Of a DNA stretch of 64,000 nucleotides, positions 55,501-64,000 are shown piece by piece; positions within the stretch are counted from its first letter, which is position 1; each line of letters starts with the position of its first letter. Source of the DNA: Campanula takesimana. Its lineage: Eukaryota; Streptophyta; Magnoliopsida; Asterales; Campanulaceae. A program made the translations under genes and the position numbers. Under the pieces are notes generated by a model, which was given only the letters and a program-made list of their open reading frames with translations, did no database searches and had not been told where the DNA came from. Location of the stretch: positions 992,001 through 1,056,000 of the forward strand of contig JAOWBW010000131.1 of the NCBI GenBank assembly GCA_026119855.1, written 5' to 3'.

Positions 55501-56600
55501 GAAAGTTCTTCTGGACTTCCAATGACATTTAGATTAACATAAATAGCCGTTATAACAAATCCTTAAACAGATTTTCTAGTGAAAAATACATGGGTAAAAT
55601 AGGATCATTCTTGTATCATTCTTTCGCCAAGTATTCATTGAGACAGTTATACCACATCCGTCCAGATCGTTTTAATCCACACAAAGATCTTTGTAATTTA
55701 ATTTAACAAACTTCTCGAGAATTTGAATTGCATGCATCATACATCTTGAATCCTTCTGGGATTCTCTTAAATCCTTCTGGGATTCTTATATAAATATCAT
55801 TGTCAAGTCTGCCATACAAATATCCAGTGACAACATCCATTAAACGCATATCAAGCTTTTCATGTATTGCCAGACTAATGAGATAGCGAAATGTAATTGC
55901 ATCCACCACAGGAGAATATGTCTCCTCATAATCAAATCCAGGTCTTTGCGAAAAACCTTGTGCAACAAGACGTGCTTTATTCTTGTGCAACAAGACGTGC
56001 TTTATTCTTGTGCAACAAGACATGCTTTATTCTTGTGCAACAAAATGTGCTTTATATTTTTTTTTTCCCGCACAAAGACCCATTTGTACTCTACTAGTTT
56101 TACACCTTCAGGTGTATGGACTACAGGTCCGAAAAACTCACGCTTCTTAAGTGAGTTGAATTTTGCTTGAATTGCGTCTTTCCTCTTTGGCCAATCATTT
56201 CAATATCGATACTCGTCGATACGCCTAGGTTCATGATCCTCATTATTTTCCATAACATTAAGCGCTATATTATATGCAAAAATATTGTCGACAATTGTTT
56301 CCTCTCGGTTCCATCTTTTTCCTGTACCGACATAACTGATCGAGATCTCATCATTCTTAATGATTACAGGTACCTGAACTTCTTCTGGAAGTATTTGATC
56401 AGATTTGTCATGTATCTCTTCAGGAGATTCATTTACCTCGACGGGGCTTTTCTCATAATTTGCTCATTTTCTCTTTCGAGGATTTTTGTCTTTGGAACCG
56501 ATAGGTCTTCCATGCTTCATACATGGTTTAGATTTATTAGCGGATTGTCCAATCGGGACATCAATCCGTGTATGAGCATTTACAGCTGGAACATGTGACT
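55501..56600 (-). pseudogene. first linker-RT copy with internal duplications
   Basis: The RT segment NKARLVAQGFSQRPGFDYEE, DAITFRYLISLAIHEKLDMR, IRIPEGFK (twice), then LQRSLCGLKRSGRMWYNCLN and ITAIYVNLNVIGSPEELS. The catalytic YVDD reads YVNL, lacking both Asp. Four 25-bp tandem units (55957-56056) repeat the NKARLVAQ codons and break the frame. After this RT the linker begins again at 55500. Confidence 0.8.
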
Positions 56601-57990
56601 TTGTCACTCTTTTTAGGTCAGTAAATGCGTCTGGCAATTGATTCGCTATCTCTAGCAGTGGATTATCTTTTGAACTTCTGGTTCACATTGCTTTGTAAGA
56701 GGATCAATATAATATTGCAATATATTCCACTTGATTTCCTTTTCCAGCTTATTATTTTCTCCCCTTAATGTTGGGAATAGTTTTTTTCATCAAAATGACA
56801 ATCGGTAAAATGTGTCGTAAATAGATCTCCTGTTAATGGTTCAAGATATCTTATAATAGAAGAAGAATCATACCCAACCTATATCCCCAATCTCCGTTGG
56901 GGTCACATCTTGGTGCGTTGTGGTGGAGCAATTGAAACATATACCGCACACCCAAAAATTCTTAGATGGGAAATATTTGACTCCTGGCCATAAGCCAATT
57001 GTAATGGGGAAAACTTATGATAACTTGATGGAATGATGCGTATAAGTGCTGCTGCATATAAAACAACATGTCCTCAAGCTACGACAGGTAGCTTTGCTCT
57101 CATAAGCAACGGTCTAGCTATTAACTGAATTCGTTTAAAAAATGCTTCAGCTAAACCATTTTGTGTGTGAACATAAGTAACTGGATGTTCAACATCTATT
57201 CCAATAGATGTACAATAGTTATTAAAATCCTCTGATGTAAATTCACCAGTATTATCAAGGCGAATTGTCTTGATCACATAATATGGAAATTGTGATCGTA
57301 ATCGAATTTCTCGCAAACGCCAGGTTGCGAGTTGATAATAAACTTATGTGTGACCATTTAGTAGATGCATCTACTATAACCATAAAATATCTCAATGGTC
57401 CACACGGTGGATTAATCGGTCCACATATATCACCTTAAATTTGCTCTAAAAATTTTGGAGATTCAACTCCAAGTTTTCTGGTGATGGCTTAATTATCAAT
57501 TTGCCTTGAGAGCAAGCAGCACATGAGAATCCATTAGATTGAAAAATCTTCTTGTTTTCAATGTATGCCCATGTGAATTTTTCATAATTATTTGCATCAT
57601 ATTAGAACCGGGACGCCCCAACCGGTCATGCCATATAGTAGAACCATTTATATCAGTAAACTTATGGTTTACTGGTAAAATCATTTATATTAGTAAACTT
57701 CTGGTTTACTAATAAGACCATTTATATCAGTAAACTTCTGGTTTATTGTCATATGTACTTCAATTATGTTAATCTTTGTATAGCATACTCTAGAGGAAAA
57801 TACAGACAACTTTTCTACCACATATTTGTTATTTGATTCAGTCTTTGTAATGCATAAATATTCCATTTCTTCTTCATTACTTGTCTCAATATGATATCCA
57901 TTTTCACGAATATCTTTAAAGCATAGTAAATTTCTTTGAGACTTAAATGAAAACAATGCATTTTTATACTGATTTTTGTTCCTCTTAGTA
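56601..57990 (-). pseudogene. copia GAG-pre-integrase and integrase remains
   Basis: The minus strand shows IWHDRLGRPGSNMMQIIMKN near 57570-57630 and integrase RLRSQFPYYVIKTIRLDNTG, EFTSEDFNNYCTSIGIDVEH and THTQNGLAEAFFKRIQLIA-type sequence near 57110-57310. Decayed integrase C-terminus continues to about 56800. A 48-bp stretch around 57650-57740 repeats TTATATCAGTAAACTTCTGG three times. Confidence 0.75.
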
Positions 57991-58199
57991 GTACTATGTT
58001 AGCTCTTCTGGAGCCATCAATCATCTTTGTACTACCTCATATTATACTAATATTAACATCATTTACAATCAAATATACTTATAAGTAAAAGTTAAATATG
58101 TTAGAACACACACACACTGAAATAATAGAACACACTTAAGTAAATTATAATGAGTCAGATACTTTAGTTAGTTTGGGTTTCTCCCCCATTAAGTATGTA

Positions 58200-58900
58200 A
58201 TCATTTACATCTGGATTGAGAAAATCTTATATATCCAGATGTGTACTTGTAGATGGATCTTGATTTACATCATCGTTTTCATAGACAAAATTTGTTTCAA
58301 CATCTTTCCCTTTATTCAGCATTGATGCTTGATACAACTTAACAAGATGTTTAGGCGTACGACAGGTACGGGCTCAATGGCTTTTCATTCTGCACCGATA
58401 ACATAAATTCTCAATTTTTATCGGTTGCTTAATTTGTCTAGTCGATGATATTTCATTATTACCTTCTCTATTCCACTTCTGGTGGCGAGAAATTTTTTCA
58501 TCATTATTGGGTGGGGTGATTGTCATTATGATACCGATTATTAAATCTCCCCCGACCACGGTCGCGATTACGTCCACGACCACGTTCTCGGCCTCGCTCA
58601 GTATTATCATATATACTCGCGTTCACTTCAGGGAACGGAGTAGAGCCAGTAGGGCGGGTTTCGTGGTTTTTCAATAAGATCTCATTATTTTGCTCAGCCA
58701 TATGAGATCAATTCAGAATATCATTTAAAACCTTTTTCTCAATATTGTTACTGCAGGAGCAAATCAAAGAAGGAATGTGGAGAAAGTTTTTTTTTAGCAT
58801 ATCGTTATCAGTTATTCTTTCTCCAGATAGATTTAACTGTGATGTAATTTTAAACATCGTAGAATTATATTCACTTATTATTTTAAAATCCTGCAAACAT
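58200..58900 (-). pseudogene. copia gag C-terminal half with zinc knuckle
   Basis: ISEYNSTMFKITSQLNLSGE and MAEQNNEILLKNHETRPTGS, then an arginine/glycine-rich block (GRERGRGRNRDRGRGRF), then NLCYRCRMKSH, the first half of a CCHC knuckle, at about 58375-58410. A stop separates it from ARTCRTPKHLVKLYQASML. Confidence 0.75.
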
Positions 58901-59019
58901 ATATAAGATATAATTTTGAAATAACTTGAAAAGAGACTAGGTAGATCTTACCGATACCGTACCTACTTTGGTGACTATAGCTCAGGATCTGGAACTAGAA
59001 CGAAGTCGTGCTGATAACG

Positions 59020-59390
59020 TGCTATAAAACTAAAGAACCAAGAGCATAATCTCAATAGATAATATTTTATTTCAAGACTATTATATAGAGAGTGTACAAG
59101 AGAGAAAGATAGAAGTTAAGAACTTCTGAAGTCTATTGAAATGAAAACTAGAGCCTACTATTTATAGGTGGAAATTGACTTCCTCTATAAGCTTCCATAA
59201 GGATAAACACTATCCTTTAGTAAAGCTTCCTTTGTAAGCTTCTCTGAAGATATTTACCAAGCTTCCCTAGTAAGATTCACTGAAGATATTTACAAAGCTT
59301 CCTTAGTAAGCTTCGCGAAAGATAATCTTGCAAAGCTTCTCTTGTACACTTCTGGTTCAAAGGACATCCACATAATAATATATTATAACA
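59020..59390 (-). repeat. copia 5' LTR (371 bp)
   Basis: Pair of 53868-54238; on the minus strand followed by CGTTATCAGCACGAC (PBS region, 59005-59019). Confidence 0.95.
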
Positions 59391-59395
59391 GGTAC

Positions 59396-59686
59396 ACGAT
59401 TTTCATCAGAGTGTACAATATTGTGGCGTTGTTGCAATACTTGCTCTTAAATGAGAAAAAATAGATATTGCTATGGCAAAATAGGATTGTATCTGCTAGG
59501 ACAGTACACTTGTTGTTCAGCTGCAACATTACATTTGATGTGAATTTGACCATATTTAGCTTTTCTTTCCTTTTGGACAAACAACGGAGTTGATTTATAT
59601 CATTCATTATTCATACTCACACAAATCAGTGTACTGTATCAGCAAATTTGTTGTTGCTACAGTGATTTTAGACGGGTGAAATAGTT
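59396..59686. other. anonymous sequence between two copia elements
   Basis: Continuation of the sequence left of 53863; no gene or repeat recognised. Confidence 0.5.
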
Positions 59687-60138
59687 TGTTGGGGTACTAA
59701 CGGTTGGGTTAATGCTTTTGAATTTGGGACGCCGAGTTAAAGGATTAAACAACAGAGAGATTTCGTAATTCCGGGACAGAGCGCATAAAGAAGGTTTCCA
59801 AGTCAGTTTTGGACTAGGTTTCCAAGTTCCTAAGAGATTTTGAGATAAACTTTACTAGTATAAATAGAGGCCAGTAGTTTAGATTAAAATCACACCTCAG
59901 ATTGTCATAGACAAATTATTAGAGTGCTCAGAGAGATTTGTAATTCTACAGTTGCACAGTTAGGAATTTTGTGATCAAAATTCGGGCAGCAGTAATAGTG
60001 TGATCTTGTAATCGTTTCTCCAGATTGATAATAATATTCTCTCCCCTCCCCGTGGACGTAACCAAGTTGGTGAACCACGTAAATCTGTGTTCTTGTGATT
60101 GCTCGCTTTTCTTATCAAGTCTTGTTATTGCTCTAACA
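59687..60138 (+). repeat. copia 5' LTR (452 bp)
   Basis: TGTTGGGGTACTAACGG to GCTCTAACA, followed by AG and the PBS. A TATA-like TATAAATAGAGG lies at 59859. The 3' partner lies right of the window. Confidence 0.85.
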
Positions 60139-60140
60139 AG

Positions 60141-60158
60141 TGGTATCAGAGCTCTGGT
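60141..60158 (+). promoter_or_regulatory. primer-binding site (initiator tRNA-Met type)
   Basis: TGGTATCAGAGCTCTGGT two bases after the LTR end. Confidence 0.9.
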
Positions 60159-60217
60159 TGTTCCAGAGCTTGGTCCGTGGTTGGAGGTTCAGGGATTCCG
60201 CTGCAGAGAACAAGAAG

Positions 60218-60904
60218 ATGGGTAAAGGAGCAGATTCGATCGACAAATTCAATGGGAAGAATAGTTTTTCTCTCTAGAAGATCAAGATGAAGGCTTTGTT
60301 GATAGACAAAGATTTATGGGAACCGTTGGAGATTGCAATCAGGGATCATAAGGATTCCAAGGATAAGGCAGTCACCACAGAAGGTACAGCAAAACAGTCA
60401 GAGAAGGACAAGATATCAGCAGCGAAGGAGGTGGCAGCATTGAAGAAGTTAGATCAGAAGGCTCACGCCAAGATCATCAGACAGTTGGATGATGAGATCC
60501 TAACCAATGTTGCAGGAACAGACTCCGGAAGCTATCTTTGGTTAAAGTTGGAAGATATGTACATGACACGTTCATTGACCAACAAGTTATACCTGAAGAA
60601 GAATCTATATGATTGTCGTATGACTGAAGGTACGCCCATAAATGATCATCTTGACAGATTTACTTCTGCATTACTTGAACTGCGTAATATAGGAGTAGTT
60701 GTTGATGACGAGGATGCAGCGTTGCAGCTTTTTAGTATCTTTACCTATGTCTTATGAACATTATGTCGATTCGTGCATAAATTGTAAAGATGGGATCTCT
60801 CTAGAGGAAGTGAAAACTTCTCTCAAGACGAGGGAATTGCGCCGAAAGGCGAGTGGGAAGGAGGCAGGTACCCAGCATCAGGTTTGGTTGCTAGCAGTAG
60901 CAAC
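60218..60904 (+). pseudogene. copia gag, cut by a gypsy insertion
   Basis: ATG at 60218 (MGKGADSIDKFNGKNSFSL) hits an in-frame TAG at 60275-60277 where the family has Trp (TGG). The frame continues KIKMKALLIDKDLWEPLEI, LDDEILTNVAGTDSGSYLWL and YLKKNLYDCRMTEGTPINDH, a UBN2-type copia gag. A shift near 60735 moves to the frame with LPMSYEHYVDSCINCKDGIS. It is interrupted by the gypsy LTR at 60905, before the zinc knuckle. Confidence 0.85.
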
Positions 60905-62620
60905 TGTCACGACCCAAAAACTAGGCTCTCTCCGAGCTCTCTCCGAGCAATACAAGATGGTATAGGTTGTTCAGTTAAGTTATAAGTTTTATACTTCGGG
61001 ATTTTATTGGGTGTTTGAGGTTAAGAGGAGTTGTATCGATCCATTGTGAACAAGTTTTGTAAATCCAATTGAGTGACTTTATTGAGTTGTTATGATCATT
61101 TTGGGATATAAGTGAGGACTTCATACTTTGAGACCCTTTAATTGAAAGTTATTTTACTGATCGGATTGATTTTAGAATGAGACTTGGTCTAGGTTTTAGG
61201 TGATATCCTATAGTACCTAGAGGGTTGTTTTGGAACACTAAAGTGCAGGGTTTAGTCCAGTCGTGATCATGTTCTAATAAGGGTAACCTTTTGGATTCGT
61301 TTGGGTACTTACGGTTTGATTAACCTTAAGATGCATTCATTCGGATTTCTTATTTGGAATTCCAGGTGTGATGAGATGGTTGAGTCCATAGTCCTAGTAT
61401 ATCTTTTGAGTAAATGTTTATGGACATTTTGGTAATAGTCATTGTGCCATTGGTGAGCGACCGTTTGGGTTATGCTCTTTATGATTAACTCGTGGGTATC
61501 ATCTTTAGGATGTGTTTGGTATGGGTCCTTGTCTTGGAACCATCTTGTTTAATGATCAATGTTGTTGTGCTCTTTATGAGAAATTCCGTTTATCGTTGTT
61601 GTGCTTGTATGAGAAACTTCTTGTGTTCGTTGTTGTTGAACTCTTCATGAGAAATCGTTTGCATCTTTATGGTGATTAATTGGTGTGGTTCCCTACTTTG
61701 GAACCCTAAGTTGTTTAATTAAGCTAGTATTTATTACTTAGCATTTATTTGAAAGCCCAGCTGGTATTTTGTGTGTTTGGGCGATGCAAAACATTATGAT
61801 GGCACGGCCAAGTCCATTGTGATGTTGACCATTGTTTTGCCCCATTATTACCCTCCTCCAGATTGGCCTTGGATGTGAGAAGAGCTAGCTCCTTTGTGTG
61901 CATTTTAGCTTTACTTGGAGCATGACTTTGTGGCATGTCCCCGTCCCTTGTGACACTTCATTTGGTTATTGGTTCCGGTACCGGGGTTTTCTCTTCGGCT
62001 TTCATGCTATTATGAAGATGATGATTTGTTGATTATTGAAGCTGCGCAGCGATCCTTTATTTGGATGTACCAGTTTGGAAAACCTTGGCTATATCCTTTG
62101 TTATGTGTTTATTTCCGCTGCTATCTGTTATGTGATAAATGCTATGTGCTATGTGATATTTATTATTGCTTATTGCTTCTTGCATCATAGCATGTCATGT
62201 AGTTGCATTAGTAACTTACTGAGATTTATTCCCACCCCGTTTCTTGTTTCAAATTGTTTTCCTTAACACCCCCCCCCCCCAGGAGGAAAAGGATTAGGAT
62301 TCGCGGATCGAGGAGGACGTCGAGAGGATTGAGATTTTGGGCAGGTTGTTTGATCGGTTTGCATTATTTAAATGTATAACCTTTTGGGGATAGTTTACCA
62401 ACAATGACGTCATTAAGATTTGTAATCTTTTGTATTTTTGGGGTGAGCTTGCGAAGCTCATTCTAGTAGTTTGTTGTCGTTGTTAAGCTTGGATTTCTAA
62501 AACTTTGTTTTAAACATTTTGGGTATAAAAATGAAATTTTTATCTTCATTATTTTGGTGTATTGTTGTAAGTCGACGTCCAGCTCGCGAGTTCCGGGCCC
62601 GCGGGGTCGGGGTCGCGACA
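60905..62620 (+). repeat. gypsy 5' LTR (1716 bp)
   Basis: TGTCACGACCC to GGGTCGCGACA, then GT and the PBS at 62623. It shares the TACTGAGATTTATTC, AGGACGTCGAG and TGTATAACCTTTTGGGG landmarks with 3101-5203. A C run (CCCCCCCCCC) is at 62270-62280. The element body should lie right of the inverted LTR that follows. Confidence 0.9.
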
Positions 62621-62622
62621 GT

Positions 62623-62639
62623 TGGTATCAGAGCTATGG
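62623..62639 (+). promoter_or_regulatory. primer-binding site of the gypsy element
   Basis: TGGTATCAGAGCTATGG, initiator tRNA-Met type, two bases after the LTR. Confidence 0.9.
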
Positions 62640-62674
62640 TTTAGCTCTATGTATAAGTATAGGTGGACTAGAAT

Positions 62675-64000
62675 TGTCGCGCCCCGACCCGTGGTCCTAC
62701 TTGGCCCCACGTCCGGGACACGCACGGAAGACGTCATAAACATTTTTAAGAAAATTTTTCGAAATATACTTTCTGTAAGAAGGTTCACACAACCAACTCG
62801 ATACTAAAACATGACTTCAAGTCACAAAACAACCTTTCACAAACAAGTACTAAGCCACTTGGCTACACACTTCACTTACTTACTTATTTACAACACGAAC
62901 ATCTACCAAAAGAGATGATACAAACCAAGTCACGGGTATACTACCCAAAAGGTATTGCATTTACATAATGTACCCTTTAATTACACCACATTCCCAAAAT
63001 GTCTTACCCAAAAATCTCCTCGACGTCCTCCCTGTGTGTGTGAACTATCCCCTGGGCTCCTTCTTATCTAAAACGGTAAACAAATAAAGGGTGAGAATAA
63101 ATCTCAGTAAGTTACTAAAATGCAACTACATTCCATGCTAATATGATAAACATAAAGGAAAAATGCCACAAATAATCATATAGCACATAGCACATAATAT
63201 GAGAGGCTCCCTATCGTCAACCGTCCCATACCGGTTGGAAATAACGACCAACTCATCATGCAACACATAAAGCGGAAATAAACACTCATATGTGGATACT
63301 GAGCCAAGGTTCTCAAACCAAACAATAGCCATCTGAGAGGCATCAACTGAGCAGCATCGAAGAGCTGAAACGGGTTCCGGAACCAAACAACAACAACAAC
63401 AACGGGGGGAAAATGACACAAAGTCATAACCCAAAGTGCCCAACCTTTGGCCTAAGGAAGGGGGTTAAAAATGGGAAACCAATGATAGGAGCCTTATAAT
63501 GTACTTGGCTCGGAGACCATTATAATCCCTATCACTGCCCAACACACACAAAAGTACCAGCTGGACTTTACACGCAAGCACCACATAGAAATACTTGCTT
63601 AACAACAACCAGGGACAATGATTCCAATGTAGGGAACCATGCCAAACACATCAAGAAGATGAATCATTCAACACATCACAAAGTGTTCAACAATGCTCAC
63701 TTAATCAATTACTAACATTTCACAACACTTGTGTTCACAAAGGAACCAATTCTACCACTTTAGTGATCCACATCAACCATCTAACTACTTTAGAACACTA
63801 CTCAAAACCTAGACCAAGATTGACCTCTAAATCCCCTGGATTTGAAAACTCCAAACTTTTTCAGACAACTGGGCGGTCGCCTAAACTGGGCTGTGCGGCC
63901 GCCCAAAGTGCCCTGTTCCAAGAAGAAAAACCTTCAGATAGATGTGCGGCCGCACTCCCATTTTTGGGCGGCCGCCCACATCACCCGGCAGGCCTAAAAA
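62675..64000 (-). repeat. gypsy LTR in inverted orientation, cut by the window end
   Basis: TGTCGCGCCCCGACCCG is the complement of the 3' end of the 3101-5203 LTR, and the whole stretch matches that LTR inverted. Position 62675 is 36 bp beyond the PBS of the previous element. The bases before it, AGAAT, are the expected target copy; the partner is outside the window. Confidence 0.85.
63871..63977. repeat. four GC-rich words, 2+2 layout, in the inverted gypsy LTR
   Basis: GGGCGGTCGCC, GCGGCCGC, GCGGCCGC and GGCGGCCGCC are centred at about 63876, 63898, 63949 and 63971: spacings 22, 51 and 22 bp. Confidence 0.9.

Larger units (their letters stand above)
53868..59390 (-). mobile_element. very young but coding-defective Ty1/copia retrotransposon (5.5 kb)
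   Basis: 371-bp LTRs (53868-54238 and 59020-59390) that I read as differing at one base, perfect duplication GGTAC (53863-53867 and 59391-59395), and PPT CAAGGGGGAGTG next to the left LTR. The leader after the right LTR, CGTTATCAGCACGAC, is a PBS type common in one copia group. Domains on the minus strand: gag zinc knuckle, GAG-pre-integrase, integrase, duplicated linker-RT, RNase H tail; all have stops or shifts. Confidence 0.95.

Noticed and set aside
60141..60158. tRNA-Met-like sequences at this and other sites
   Set aside because: They are 12-18-bp primer-binding sites next to LTRs, too short to be tRNA genes.

Overview
This is plant nuclear DNA, almost certainly from a eudicot. The evidence is one spliced host gene (a PLATZ zinc-binding protein) in a sea of nested LTR retrotransposons, TRIM, LINE, SINE-like and Stowaway-like MITE sequence, with tRNA-iMet-type primer sites, 5-bp target duplications and chromovirus, Tat and copia signatures. 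I see no bacterial, organellar or tRNA/rRNA genes. The order within eudicots cannot be fixed from the sequence.

Layout. 1-5203: 3' part of a decayed Ty3/gypsy chromovirus (plus strand) with a 2.1-kb LTR, inserted in a minus-strand copia gag (5204-6053). 6506-8165: another gypsy-type LTR remnant. 8166-23127: a minus-strand Tat-like, gag-only element with a 21 x 30-bp tandem array before its 3' LTR. Its gag is split by a complete 11-kb SIRE-like copia element (11764-22724, TSD CTAGG). That copia element carries a long intron-containing open reading frame after pol. 24240-25270: diverged copia LTR. 25674-26239: complete 566-bp TRIM (TSD CATAT). 26.8-33.2 kb: MITEs, a 1.6-kb solo copia LTR (29003-30586) and a GTAACA-rich repeat. 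33602-35210: PLATZ gene in five coding exons. 35.4-37.4 kb: nested MITEs. 37751-40860: SINE-like retroposon split by a 2.8-kb copia element (37911-40709, TSD GAAAA). 41.1-42.8 kb: nested MITEs and a TAACTA-type AT-rich repeat. 43.0-44.5 kb: two LINE fragments as an inverted repeat. 44474-51644: foldback-type element split by a copia element (45561-51593, TSD CAAAA). 53.0-53.8 kb: TA microsatellite, two foldback elements and a long-hairpin MITE. 53868-59390: very young but coding-defective copia element (TSD GGTAC). 59687-60904: copia 5' LTR and gag, cut by a gypsy 5' LTR (60905-62620), itself hit just after its PBS by an inverted gypsy LTR (62675-64000).

Most striking pattern: several unrelated retrotransposons (two gypsy LTRs, the Tat LTR, a copia LTR, a solo copia LTR, a copia leader and the SIRE-like LTR) each carry a small cluster of short GC-rich, near-palindromic words in otherwise AT-rich DNA. 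The words sit at regular spacing: about 22 bp in five of the clusters, 29 bp in the Tat-type ones and 15 bp in the SIRE-like one. Two families share the same 2+2 layout (22 - about 50 - 22 bp). Second theme: elements with almost identical LTRs, so recently inserted, have badly broken gag-pol, implying mobilisation in trans. In one of them the only well-preserved frame is the spliced post-pol ORF.
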